From NCBI GenBank assembly GCA_963921825.1, contig OY997596.1, forward strand, positions 62,260,754 through 62,324,753: a stretch of DNA of 64,000 nt. Direction: 5' to 3'. The position numbers were made by a program, and so were the translations under genes. The number at the start of each line of letters is the position of its first letter. Position 1 is the first letter of the stretch. The stretch is from Erodium maritimum. Its lineage: Eukaryota > Streptophyta > Magnoliopsida > Geraniales > Geraniaceae. A model generated the notes under the pieces. It saw nothing but the letters and a program-made list of their open reading frames with translations, made no database searches and was not told where the DNA came from. Shown here in pieces: positions 25,774-38,842 of this stretch.

Positions 25774-28700
25774 ATGCAGCTCTCCTCCTCCACCTCCAAC
25801 TCCGGCGACGGCGTCGGTCACCGCGACGCGGAGTCGCTGTTCCGAACAAAACCCATCTCCGAAATCCGAAACGTGGAGGCCAACGCCAAGAGGCAGATCC
25901 AGGTCAAGCAGGAGGAGATGCGGCAGCTGGTGGGCACGCGCTGCCGCGACCTCATCGACTCCATCGTCATGATGAAGCCCTCGTCGGAATCCATCTCCGT
26001 CAACATCTCCTCCGTCCACGCCGCCATTGAATCCCTCTCCGCCTCCGAGACCCCCAAATTGGCGTGGACGAACCAGACTCGGTTCAGAATCTACGTACCT
26101 GGTCGACACTCCGGAGGAGAATATCTGGGGATGCCTCGACGAGTACATGCTCCTCGAGGCAGCGGGGAGGTACTTTCGCGCCAAGCACGTCCAGCAGAGG
26201 CTCGGCGACGACAATGCCGATGGAGATCATGGCGAGATCTTGTCGAATTTCCCGCTTCTGCAGCATCAGTGTCAGATTGTGGAGGGCTTCAAGGACCAGA
26301 TCTCGCAGCGGAGCCGTGAGAAATTGCTGGATCGTGGCCTCGGGATAGGAGGCTTTGCTGATGCTCTGGCTGCTGTTGCAGTGATCCACGAGCTCGAACC
26401 CAAACAGGTATTGGATTTGTTTTAGGAAACCAGGAAGTCATGGATTCAGGTCACTTTGGTAGTGATGCTAATTGTGATGATGTGGTCTCTGTTTTTTGTG
26501 AAGTTTTGAGGATATTTCAGGTCACTGTGGGTCAAGTTGGTGAAATGTTCTTGCAAGTGTTGAATGATATGCCTATGCTCTATAAAAATTTGTTGGGTTT
26601 GCCACCTGGTTCGCAATTCTTTGGTGGAATTCCCAACCCGGAGGAGGAGGTGGGGTTGTGGAAGATGTTTAGGGATAATTTGGAAGCTGTAGCAGTAATG
26701 CTTGATAAAGAATATATTGCTAAGACTTGCTTGAATTGGTTGAGAGAATGTGGGAAATAAGTCATGAGTAAAATAAATGGGAAGTACTTGATTGATGCTA
26801 TTAACACCGGAAAAGAGCTTGGTTTAGCTGAGAAGCTGATAAGGGACACGATGGATAGTAAGGAAGTGCTGGAGGGGAGTTTGGAGTGGCTCAAGAGTGT
26901 TTTTGGCTCAGAGATTGAGTTGCCGTGGAGCAGGATCAGAGAGCTTGTTTTAAAGGATGATTCTGATCTCTGGGATGAGATTTTTGAAGATGCGTTTGTT
27001 CTGAGGATGAAAGTAATAATTGATTCAAGGTTTGATGATTTGACTGGATCTTTGAACTTGATGGAATCAGTTCATGCCATTAAGGGAACTTGTTGCAACC
27101 ACTTTAGAATCACGTCGTATTGGAATTTGTTGCAACCACTCCATTAGGAAAAAGGAATCAGTTCATGCCATTAAGATTTACTGTGGATGTTCTGTCTAGT
27201 GGTGATTCCAATATGAATGAGGGGTTAACAAAAAATCCAGTGTCCAAGTTTTCATACCGGTGGAAGCAGGATCAGAACCATACAAAATCTGTCATCAAGG
27301 GGCGTATTGATGGGCTGGTAAATAGCCTTTCACAAAGATTGGATCCTATAGACTGGCTTACGTAAGTTTCTTATATTCTCTTGTACGCTATAAAGTTAAC
27401 TTACTAAGGAACGGTCTGTCTTGTTTGCGAACTAGGATTCATGTGGAAATCTAGATTTGAATAAAATCCAATGTTTGGGTGTCCAGAGAAAGTGGATTTG
27501 GATTTAGCTAAATTCCAACCCAAGCGCTAAAATTTGATTTGAATTCCAGTTGTTAGAATTAAACTGTTAATTTCTCTTGCATTTGTCTGTTGATGAGTAA
27601 TGGTAAATTCTCTATTTGTCTTTGGTGAGTTTCAAAGGAGGCACAGTTGTTTCATAATACACGATTATGTATGCCGTAGAAGTTAGTAATAGGTCTTGCT
27701 CTTTTGGCTATGTAGTCTGAATCTAATAATAAAAAAGTTGGTTCTAGTTATCAGTTCATTTGCCGTACTTTTGAATCTGACTACATAGTGACCATTCCTC
27801 TTATTGTTGTTGTGTGTTTCATTTTATCCACTTTAAGGTTTGAGCACTACCTCTGGGAGAATGAGAAGCAAACATACTTACGACTTGCTGTTCTCTTTGG
27901 GTTCTTCGTGCAACTTAATCGACTCTACACTGATACAGTGCAAAAATTTCCTACAAATTCAGAGTCAAGTATTATGAGATACTCTGTTGCTCCTCGTTTC
28001 AATTACCTCCCCATCAGGTTAATGTTTTTATATCTATATTTGCACGGTCAATTCCTGTGCATGTACCTTTGTGTGTTTGAAATATTCTTAAATACCAGCG
28101 CAATTTTGTTTTCCCCTGAACCTCAACTTTGATTCAAACCTCTTATTTGTTTGAACTGATTTGAAACTATGTGCTATGCATCACTTTGAGTTAGCTCTCT
28201 CCCCTACTTATTGAATTGACTACAATGGGTGATTTTTTTTTTCTTTCTATTATAGATATTAGGTTCTTACTTTTGACTGAAACTTAATGATCCAGTGCTC
28301 CGGCATTGTCTTCAAGAGGAGCTACCAAGACATCTCTTCCAACATCTTCAGATGATATCTCGTCAAGAAAAATCCTGGAAAGCTTATACAAAAGGGGAGC
28401 TGCCTCAGAAAGTTGATGGTGATGACAATTCGAGTTTTATGGTAGCAGCACCATTCTTGAAGTCTTCCATGCAGGTAATTTCGTCCTCCCTTATTCTGTC
28501 CCACGTAAAGAGTTTAGTTTCTTGTGATTTTCCATACATTTTATGATTGCAAGGACCACAAACACAAAGCAACCATGTCTCAAACCTCTTGCATACTTCG
28601 AAAGGTTTAGATGGTTTAGCTTTACAATCAGCAGTACTTTTGGAGTTTCAAAAACAAAGTTCGTTGGCCAAAGCAGTTAAAAGTCTAACAACGAAACTCT

Positions 28701-29690
28701 GTTAAATAGTTATTTATCTGGTTGGTGCTTTTTGTAATGATATTCTTATGTATCCACTCAACAATCACACTAGCTTGGTTTTGGGGTTATGGAAAGTTTC
28801 TGATGGTTTCCTCCGGGCCTTGACAAAGCTGATGAAAAGAATGTGATGAGACTTACCGAGTAGAATATTGAATATGACTATATGTTCTTTCTCTAGATAT
28901 CTGTTCCACATGAAACGAAGGGTTCCACTCCATTTTAATCACCTATTTGTTGTTCCCTTAGTTTCTCCTAATTTAAATCGAAACAAGTCAGAATGAAAAT
29001 TAATGAGTTGTTCTTGGTGAAGATCAGTTACACAACCTTAATTTAATGTTCCGGAACAACATTAGAACCTACTAGTCTTGAAGAGTCCTTGGAAACTACT
29101 GAAGTAGTCAGGTTGAAGCTAGTTTATGTTATGTTGCAAGACCTACATAACTGTATCATTTAGTCTCCAGTCCGCCACATTCTTAAAATAGCTAAACTTC
29201 TCCAGTCTTCTGTCAAGTTCTAGTTTTCAAACAGGTAAATGGTACAATGCAAGTATTTAATGAAAGAACTATGATATCTCATTTATGAACTTTCTAAATT
29301 TTGTAGTGATTGCACACTCCGAAATTGGAAAAGCTATTCACAAGAAGAAAAAATTGATGCTGATTAAATGTAAAATATATCATTCCTGGATATAGAATTT
29401 TTTGCAAGTGCATAGGAATATGTTTTGAGTGATTCGTTGCCCACTTTATAAGCTGCATATTTGAGAAGCCAAGTTTATAATATGACTTTTCTTGCGCGGT
29501 CACAGGTTGGAAGTAGGTTTGGAGAGAGGACATTGAAACTGGGTTCCATGCTAACAGATGGCGCATGGGCAAATGCAAGTGAGCCTATTCAAGGATAGAT
29601 CAGATGCTAAAATGTTGACATTTGGTGATATTCTTCCAGTCCGAGCCACAGGTCTTCTTTCATCCTTCAGTCCTCTTCTTCCCTATGTAG
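25774..29690 (+). pseudogene. COG1: COG1 (conserved oligomeric Golgi complex 1) pseudogene
   Basis: COG1 organises the eight-subunit COG tether for retrograde intra-Golgi vesicles. The start (25774) and N-terminal Vps51-like helix are readable: [35 protein letters not shown]. The gene is broken many times. There is a frame change near 26085 with loss of a short stretch, a stop at 26423, another frame change soon after, and a stop at 26758. About 400 codons of the middle are missing between 27084 and 27176. There is a frame change near 28370 and a small insertion near 29565. Recognisable later parts are [61 protein letters not shown] and the C-terminal [16 protein letters not shown]. Exon borders at 27361/27838, 28017/28296 and 28473/29506 keep GT-AG sites, so it is not a processed copy. 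Confidence 0.85.
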
Positions 29691-30974
29691 ATGCATGTTT
29701 TATTTCAGTGGAGATAAAACAGTTGCTGAAACTATCAAAGAGGCTACTATGTGAAACTGTATGCTTTCTGACCCAAAATGGCAAGGGGCACTTAATAATG
29801 CTGTAGATAGAAATTGTATCTGATCAAACAAAAAAGAGATCCCCGAAAACAAAAGCAGTATGTCTATATGTATTCTGCAGGAAATTGTCAATATCAACAG
29901 AATCCAGTGGTGTATGTCAATTGTCGGGCCTATCTAGAGTTTTGTTCGGGTGCATGATGGTATTCAGTAAACAAAACCGATTTGTGAATCATCCAAATGA
30001 ACATTTTCTCGATACCTATCAATGGAGAGGCAAACAATATAGTTGGGTGATGAAAAAGCTGTGACCTATACACTCTATGGGCTTCACTTTGCAACTTCTT
30101 ATGAAGAATGTGTACGAAACTTTGTTTCGGGTCATCTCTGAATTGTGCAAAAACTGGTGTCATATGTGCATTATGGATGTCAAGCTTGCATACTGGTTAT
30201 CTCTATAATGTTGGGTAGTGACAAAGTTGGGAGGCTTTTTCATGAGCAAGATAGATTGTGGGTCATCTTCACCAGTCTGTGGCTCGGGTTTCTCTACTTC
30301 TCAGCATATGATTTGCTGAAATATTTGGCTGACATTGCAGTCTGGTTGATGCATAACAACCAGCAATGATGATGTCTGGAACTTCTGCCTTGTATGGTAC
30401 TTGCATATTCAAAGACTTGTGAAAAAGCATGAAGCATGTTGATCTAAAAGGTAACTCTATACTTCTCTTGTAGGCTTATTTCTTCTAATTTTTGCATTTG
30501 GTTCTTCATGTTCATTTGATTTGTTCTGTTTAGATGAAGGGCACTGTAGTAGTTGTCTCTTTCTATGCCAGTTTACTCTGTTTAGTGTGCATTATATTGA
30601 ACTGAAATGATAAAACCTCATTCATTCATCATTAATTAGTAGAAGCTGGATGTACCTCTTTTTTTTGCAATCTCTATGTGTCAATTACAATCTCCTGAAT
30701 CATATGTTTTGGGGAGATAATTGCAAAAACAGTACCCTGAGGTATTCACTTTTGCAAGTTACACCCCTCTTCTTTGATAATTCAACAAGGAGCCATGAAC
30801 TTGTCTTTTTGTTGCACTGTGTAATTTTGATTCAAAATGGTGATTTTATCATTTAAAAAATAATAAGTAAAATCGAAAAATCTAGAATTTTGATTTCTCT
30901 TTTTTTTTGTACGTTCAAAGAGAAATAAATTTAAAAGAATAAAAACTCGGGAGTTTTTAATTATTATTTTTTAG

Positions 30975-31011
30975 TTTGTAAACCCTTCGAAATCTCTGAA
31001 GGGTTTACAAA
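30975..31011. repeat. Perfect 13-bp inverted repeat (hairpin)
   Basis: tttgtaaaccctt and aagggtttacaaa are exact reverse complements separated by 11 bases. Possibly the fused ends of a deleted foldback element. Confidence 0.85.
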
Positions 31012-31929
31012 GAACATCGATGCACATGCAAATTATACTAACTACAAAACTGGCAACACAATAAAGAAAAATGAACTAAACGACATAACAGACGTATACG
31101 TTACATGTCCATTATTAGAGTCTCACAACGAATAAATGTCAAACATAAAATCAATTTAATTAAACAACAAGTCTGAGCCTCCGCCTATCAGTTTGGGGTT
31201 TTAAAAGTTTCCATATTCACCTTCTCCTCTCTAAACCATCCTAACTTGGGCAAAAGTCACACAATTCATGTATCAAGTATTACACTGTCCATATGTCAAA
31301 GTTTCAAATCAAATAGATGTTAGTCATGACATCAGTTAAGTAACAAGACTAGACCTCCAACTATCGAGTCATTCAAGTTGAGAGACCAAGTTGTCTGTTT
31401 TGAGGACAAAGTGATGTCTCATGCACAGATTTCATAGTTGAAGTTATCTATATAAGGAGGGTCCATGAAGATTATCAGTGTATATGCTATTTGACTTTAC
31501 TGTGTGACAACTGAGTAGGCATTATTTTGTGTACTACTGAGACATGAAGCACATCACATTTTGCATGTGCAACTCTTGGTTTGTTTATGATGTAATGGTA
31601 CTTTCTATGGTATTGTTCACATATGTCTGTGGTGTAGGGTACTTACATGAATAGTCTTTTTTTTTTAAATAACATTATTATTCCTCTTAAACTTATATAG
31701 TTATATGTCTCATTTTTACTTGTTTAATGTGTTGAGGATGAGTGGTGTGTGCATATATGAGAAGATGTTTATAGCTGAAGAAAGTAAATGTGAGGAAGAG
31801 TTGATATTATTAGCAAAAATAAGAGAAACCCGTAACTAATTGTAAGGCGAACTTACTTAATAAAAATCGATGTTTTAATTGTGGAAGACCGATTGAATAA
31901 ATGACCCGTTCTAAACAAACTTAATGGCA

Positions 31930-32395
31930 TTAGAGATTGGTTGATTTGGGCTTGTATTTGCGGGTTCCTCTATGCCTCAACCCTCTTGTGAACTCTTAAC
32001 GCATATGTAGAAGTCAAGTTCTACTATAGATCATGTGTAGAAAGGACATGGTCCACACACATGAGGGCAGTGTATAAAGACTAAAGCCAAACTCAACTAG
32101 CAATGTTGACATTGTAGTTGTAGAAGTCTCATCCGATGTAAATGGTCCATTTTAGGCAAACCTACATGAAAATATAACTTGGTTGATTCAGACTTTTGTA
32201 CTTGCGGGCTTGTGAACTTTGGTGTTATATGCACAAGTTTAGTCTTGTTATGACTCACGTGTAAAAAAGACAAGACCCACATGCGAGAAATAATCTATAA
32301 ATACTAGAGTCGAACTCAATTAACAACACAAATCTCTTGTAAAAGTTTGATCCAACATGCATGTATATGTTACATTTTAAACAAGTGTACATTAA
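31930..32395. repeat. Degenerate direct repeat, two units of about 225 bp
   Basis: Unit 1 opens ttggttgatttgggcttgtatttgcggg (about 31938) and unit 2 ttggttgattcagacttttgtacttgcggg (about 32180). Later words align in order: gtgtagaaaggacatggtccaca with gtgtaaaaaagacaagacccaca, then ctcaactagcaatg with ctcaattaacaaca. Origin undetermined. Confidence 0.6.
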
Positions 32396-32755
32396 TTATT
32401 CCTTAGCCTGGTTGGTAGTCTTTTTAGATCTAGTGGACGCTAAAATTATAGAGAAAAACAAAAAGATAGTGGGAAATGTGAAGACAAATAAATACAAGGA
32501 GGGTAGGTAAGGAAGATTGAAGAGGAAGGAGAGAGGGGAACAAAGAGGATGTAATAAAGGGATGGAACAGAAATGTTCCTTTGTGCTCTTTCTCACATCA
32601 AGAACAGAAGAGTTTTGTGTTCTTTCACATACACACACCTACACCTTTTGGTTGAATCCTTGGTTAGTGTGTGTAAAGCCAAAAAAAAATCAACAATGGA
32701 ACAGAATAGAAGGCACAGTGAAGGAAAAAGGATCATTGATTGTGATTGTAAATAT

Positions 32756-32760
<5 letters not shown>

Positions 32761-32788
<28 letters not shown>
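32761..32788. repeat. (AG)14 microsatellite
   Basis: Uninterrupted AG dinucleotide run of 14 units, a likely length-variable marker. Other GA/CT tracts occur at 35114-35130 and 41008-41020. Confidence 0.95.
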
Positions 32789-32792
<4 letters not shown>

Positions 32793-35700
32793 TAAGGAAT
32801 GGTCAAGTCATAGTCACCATTGGAGGGGTCATGGTGTTGGCACTATCCAATTAATGCACAAGGCTCAGACATCTTCCACAGAGGCCATAGCATAGCATAG
32901 CATGGAGTAGTGTGCATGTAATGTACCCTTGTGTTGGCCCATAATCCCCCATTTTTGCTATTTGGTGTCCTTGTAATTGCCCTATGCAAGGGATGGTTAT
33001 GGTCCTTGTGGGTATTGGTAGGTCACTCTCCAAGGGACAGCCCTAAATAAATGCTTGCATGAACCCCCCCTCTTTCCCTCCCTCCTCATAATCCTAACTG
33101 TTCTTTTACCTTTTTGTTTGTCTCAACAACATTTCACATTGTTTGCAGGCATGCTAGCTTTGACTAATTGTGATTAGTCTTCAAAGCATTCCCCTCATCA
33201 TTGAGCTTCATAACTCAGAACCCATATGTTTGTTTAAGAAACTTAACATATTTATTGTTAAGTGTAACAATTGACTTTCTGACTTATTTTGTCACAAGCT
33301 AACCCAGATTTTTTTTATAATCTACAAAAAAAATAACGAATTATTATCACGCTGTTCGTTTTTGGTTTTTGAGAAGGTAAAAACTTACGAATATTTTGTT
33401 TCTCAAAAACTGACAATGTCATAGCGATTTGTTTTTTTTTTTTTGTAGATTATGAATAATTCACTATTAATTTATGAAGAAAAAATGTCATGGGATTAGT
33501 TACTTTTCAGAATAAATAAGTTATTAGGGTATTCTCAGTAATAGTTTTTTTTATATCATCATTTACTATATGTTATATGCTTATCCATCCCTTTCATGTC
33601 CACTAAAATCTATCCATCTTTACCCTTGCATGTCTAGGGTTTACATATCAGATAGCTAACCTCCTTACATATTGAATATATATATTTATAATGTGATTTT
33701 AGCATGAAATTGAAGTGGTGTATATTATATACATGTATGTTGGGAATGGCAAAAATTAAATAGAGGCAGATGACATATCAGATGGGAATAATTGTTGGTC
33801 TTAAAACCAGGCAAACAAAGTTGTGGTCCAATCTTCACAAAACCCTATTTCTCTCTCTAGTCTCTATATATGCATATATTTAGGAGAGAGAAAGACATCA
33901 TGTGTCTATATAACACATGATGAGCAATAACATAATTGAATGTATATGGGTGAAATTGTTCATAATATGAACACATGACCAGCATCACCATGTAAAAGAA
34001 AACCTTGACCTAGAGATGAACAAAAATGTGAAACTTGTATTGATTGGTGTGAATAATTTGTATAGTTATGGTTTCAGAAGCAAACATGCATGCAGCTATG
34101 GAGACATTGATGGTGATGATGATGATACAGTTGGTTTGTTGGTAGTATCAGTCAACTGCTACTGGAAAGTGATACTAGCTACCATCTGCCCAACTCCATC
34201 TCCACATTTTTATATTCACTAATCATTACATATACATATATCTTTTTCATGCCCCAACCATAAAATACAAAATAAGGTTTCCAATTCCATATATTTCGGT
34301 AAAAAGACTCCTAGGTTATTTCAAGGTCAATTCTTCGTATAACATTTTTTTTTTCTACAAAAATAAATATTTATCTTTTATTTATTAACAGAAAATACAA
34401 TTTCCATTAATTTCTTTATCGTTAATTTCGTTATGGTGTCATCACATTCATCTTTGCCTAGCTAGCTTATAGTTAGTTATTATAAAACTGAGTATAATGG
34501 CCAGTGAGGATTGTTTTTGAGAATAACTTATGGTTAATCTTTACAAGACGACCTGGGAACATATAGTTTTTGTGTGAATAAATGAAAAATGACTCTTTTG
34601 TGGGAAAATATATGACTATAGTGGGTTTGTCTTGATAATGTTAGAAATGTAATGTGATTTCGTATTATTGGGATTTTTAGTGATTTTAATTTCAAAATTT
34701 AAGTATTTCATCAAATTATTTTTCAGAACAAAAATGTTTTATTACATTTTTTGTCTTTATAATTTTGATTTTCTCTGCATTCAAATAATGCTTACTCTCC
34801 TCTACATTGAAATAATCTATATATTGTTAAACCATACAAACTCTTACGCTCATTATATGTATTCTTTTCGTATCCATTAGTATTGTGATTTTCTACACCG
34901 ATTTTTGTTACAAACTAGTAAGTTTTTTGTTTGTTTAAAACTTTTGGATTTATCAGCCCTAAAATAAACATATTTGTCTTGGGGATGGAATTGAAATGTG
35001 AAATGAAAATCAAGTAGTCAACCCAAACCTCGAATTTGCATATAGAGATATATCATGATGTATGTAACATGCATGCTCCATGCAATGTATGAGATGGTGG
35101 ATATATTGAAGATGAGAGAGAGAGAGAGATAGTGCAGAAACTGGAGAGAGAAGGGAGCATTTAAAGGCAATGTCATGATTGCTAAAGTACGTCATCATTG
35201 TCATGCAATGTCTTTTATTTGACTTGATTTAAATATTATTTTCTCTGTATTTTCATTATAATTAATCAGATGATAAAGGTAAACAAAAAAAAACATTTAT
35301 GATTTCTTTTCCCTTATCGGCTCCTAAATTTTCTGTGCTCGTTTGTATAGAATCGATCCTATGGCAAATCTTTTGCATCGGATTTTGAACTGAGATAAAG
35401 ACACAATTAAATGCATAAATATTATACAAATAAAATTCAAAAATTTGGTTGATATAAAATGATGGTAGATAAAAAAAAAATGTGAAATCATAGTAAAAAA
35501 CGAGTTATATCCATGGAGATGATGTTAAAACCATATTTGATTAATTGAATAAATTTTAATATTCATTTGAAAAACAATCGATGATGAAAGTATAGAGACA
35601 TTTTAAAAAACGAACCGTATCATTTTAATGTTTACCAACACTATTACTGTTAAATCTATTTCAACCAATGCAAACAAATTCAAACTGATGGACCACTAAA

Positions 35701-37130
35701 ATTTAAAATTAATCTTTAAAAGTGAACATATTTAAATAATTGAAATCACATGTTTAAGGAAAGTATTTTTATATATATTTTCCATCTTGGTGTGTGAAAT
35801 GGATTGACCTTTCCTTAGCAAAGAGGTTATGATAATATGAGTTATTGCCAAAAAGACACAGGACAATAAATAAGAAAATAAAAATAAGCAAAAGAGCTTA
35901 TATAGTAATTAATATTGACACGATCTACACAGGCACTCGCCTCTGAATCTGAGACCACACCATTGATGACTCAACAGAAGAAACTCAGACACACACACCC
36001 TTTTGTCTCTCATACGCATTCACTACTTATCTTGCAAATTTTGTGTTTATTAACAGTGAAATATTTTACTCATTTTTTTAAAAAAATAATCAATATTTTA
36101 CTCTCTTTTTTTTTTTTAAATAATGACCATATATATGTCTCTATTTGAACGGTTTATAGGGAAACTTCGACCAGTTAAAAGGAATTGTAAATTTGTAGAA
36201 GATTCTTGATTAAAATAAATTTTATTTCACGGCTAATTAATTATTCGCATTTCACAGATGTTATCTGTGAATTCTATTTTTATTATAAATACTATCGGTG
36301 AACTATATCCGTTTACAAATCGTTATTTTAATGGAAATGAGTCATGTGATAATCACATGACTTCGATTTAATTGAGAAATGATGGATTTTTCCTTTACTT
36401 GTGATATACGATTTAAATAAATTTGTAGGCAAGAGAATAATTTTACTTAATGAATTTGTAGGCAAGAGAATAATTTTAAATAATTATAATTTTTTTTCTC
36501 ATTTATATTACTACTAGCCTACTATACTAAATGTGGTCGAACTATTCTTTGGCATATACACACAAATAATTGATATGAAGTAGTCCTAGTTGATTGGCTA
36601 CAATTAGGTAGGTGTAGTGGTGTTCTTTGAATGACTAAAAGACCAATTAAATATAGTAATGAGTAGTTAAAGATATATATGTAATAATTATATTTATAGC
36701 ATTGGTTATCAATAGCCTGTCAACCTTTATAATTAAAGGAGTCAATGAGGGCTATAATTGCCTGCATTAAATTCTACAATAACATTCATTTCTAAGATCT
36801 TCAGGTTCCCAATCCCCAAATCTCTACCCAGACACTTGTAAACCCTCCTTTGCATTTTAATTAGCTCGCCCTTTTCAAAATTCAAAATCCAAAGTGAACT
36901 ACATTGTTAAACAAATAAACTCACATGGGAATTGAGTCGAATGAAGTTTCCACTTGATCAAAATCTTCATTTATTTAAATATGCTTATTGTAAGACACTT
37001 CAATGATAATTGGAAATGTTGAGCCAAATTGATTTTTTGCTTTTTTTGTCAACGAATATTTTCAATGAGTAACTAAAAAAACATTTGCCTGTTTAAATGA
37101 ATGGAGCAAACAAATTGTTGATCATCACAT
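32789..37130. other. Gene-poor AT-rich spacer
   Basis: About 4.3 kb with only short unsupported ORFs and many ATAT tracts. At 36255-36545 words such as 'aatactatcggtgaacta' and 'tggtcgaactattctttggcata' mark another eroded copy of the foldback family seen at 5420 and 45998, with a 38-bp tandem repeat (aatttgtaggcaagagaataatttta) inside. No RNA gene recognised. Confidence 0.5.
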
Positions 37131-37369
37131 TTTTTTGATAAGATTGATTATTTTTATCAGATGAAAGTATGATTCAAAGAAGAACGGGCTAAAAGACAAC
37201 TATTAAAAGGGAGTCCTTAAAAGAAGTTGTATGAATATAACCCGAAACAATAAACCAAAAAGAGATCACAAATGAAAAGATCAACTCTCATCTGTGACCC
37301 ACTCGTCACTTTCTAAAATCATATCCAGATCATCGAAAGCCTTTATTAGAACAGACTGGGCTAATCGAA
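37131..37369 (-). mobile_element. Short LINE 3' fragment with 15-bp TSD
   Basis: The flanks tgttgatcatcacat (37116-37130) and tgttgattatcacat (37370-37384) differ at one base. On the minus strand the insert is T/G-rich and ends in catctgataaaaataatcaatcttatcaaaaaaa, a TGATAAA-type A-rich tail. It is 239 bp with no coding domain: a severely 5'-truncated L1-type insertion. Confidence 0.65.
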
Positions 37370-37871
37370 TGTTGATTATCACATTAAAAATTGTATATTG
37401 TCAAATTTCATTTTAGAGGAAATATGAAATTTTAAACTCTTGTTTATATAGGGTTTGGCTTTGTAGACAAGAAACACTAATCGACTCTTCAAAATCTTTA
37501 ATTATTTGTTTTAAGAATATTGTTGTTTTGGTGCTTGATTTAATATCAGAACATTATGTAAAACTAAAAAAAAAAACACATTGAGATTTGAGACAAAAAA
37601 ATACATAAAAATAGATACTCATTTTCAATAAGATTTCTTAAACAATATATGAAAAATATAGGGCATATACAATGATAAATTAAATTTTATTTTTAAATAT
37701 TAGTCCTTATATAGTTTGTGGAATGGGGCCCTTCTTCCTTCAGTTTCTTTGAAGCAAATTGTATATATTTTGAAATTATCACAATAAAATTGTACGAGAA
37801 TCCAAAAATAATAAGAATTTTATACATTAACATTTCAACTATATATATTTGAGCAATAATCTAAGTGAAGG

Positions 37872-38206
37872 TTTGTGGGGGATGTTTCCTTCTGAGTTGA
37901 GAAGGTTTGTGGTCTGGTTTTTGTCGGTTCTATTTTTGGTCCGACGTAAGTATTCATTTTCTTGAGTTGTAGGAGTTCCTTTGGTTTCAAGTTGTAGCGT
38001 TTGGGCATGTGAGGCTCACGAGTCTGTTATTGCGTTATGTTTTTGCTCTTTGTGTTTTGTTTTCATCTGTTCTGTGGTTAGATTGGTTTTTCCAATCTTT
38101 AGTCTTGTTGAACTTTATAGTTCGTGTTATTAGTTTGTCCCCGTGCAGACTGTTTTTATCTCATTTCGAGATTAAGACTTTTATAAAACTTGTGTGATAA
38201 AAAATG
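37872..38206 (+). mobile_element. Short LINE 3' fragment with perfect 15-bp TSD
   Basis: taatctaagtgaagg flanks the 335-bp insert exactly (37857-37871 and 38207-38221). The insert is T/G-rich plus-strand UTR-like sequence ending acttgtgtgataaaaaatg. Perfect duplication and truncated 5' end are standard for L1-type retrotransposition, probably recent. Confidence 0.75.
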
Positions 38207-38221
38207 TAATCTAAGTGAAGG

Positions 38222-38842
38222 ATTTATTCTTCTAAAGATTCTGAAGGAAAGTTCATTGCCCTAATATTCATATTTTCACATAGTTTTTTTTCTAAAAAAA
38301 TTCACATAGGTATGCTATCATTAATTATAACAAAATAGATATAAGATCATAATATGTTCATTCCTTATTATGTCATTTTATATGAATTAGGAATAATTAC
38401 ATATAATTATACCTAACTATACCGATTTTCACATAATTAACTACCTTATATAAAAAAACTTGCCTTGACGGTAATCTAAGTTTCCAAATTTTCACATTAT
38501 TTCAAAAGACAAGAAAGTAATGTTAAAGTTGGTACCATTCAAACGAATTTTGGAACTTAAAAAATACCATTGAATATTATTTTTATGACAATTGTATGAA
38601 GATGGAATGTAATTGGTTTAGTTCTTAGTCATAATAATGTCTGATAAACCCAATATATAAATTATAACAATCAATAGCAAAAAGGAAAAAAAAATCACAT
38701 GGGGTTCTTAGGGAGGGGAAGATTACTAGCAAAATAATAAACAACAAAATAATTATAACAAGATAGTAATTAATAAAATAACCAAAAATTTATAATCTAT
38801 GATGGGTTTTTAATTTTGCTTATCTTAATGAGAAACCCTAAT
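38222..38842. other. AS2 3' flank
   Basis: AT-rich; should contain the AS2 3'UTR on the minus strand near 38760-38842. Nothing else seen. Confidence 0.4.

Larger units (their letters stand above)
29691..32760. other. Spacer after the COG1 relic
   Basis: No gene found. It contains a GGGGAGATAATTGCAAAA element start at about 30713 (family of 14798-15060, right end lost), a hairpin at 30975-31011 and a degenerate direct repeat at 31930-32395. The rest is AT-rich and featureless to me. Confidence 0.45.

Noticed and set aside
30145-30369. 74-codon ORF after the COG1 relic (hydrophobic, LGFLYFSAYDLLKYLADIAVWL)
   Set aside because: Could be a fragment of a membrane protein, but it is short, isolated and has no recognisable family.
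32517-32795. 92-codon ORF ending in an Arg-Glu repeat
   Set aside because: The repeat is just the (AG)14 microsatellite; no splice, promoter or homology support.
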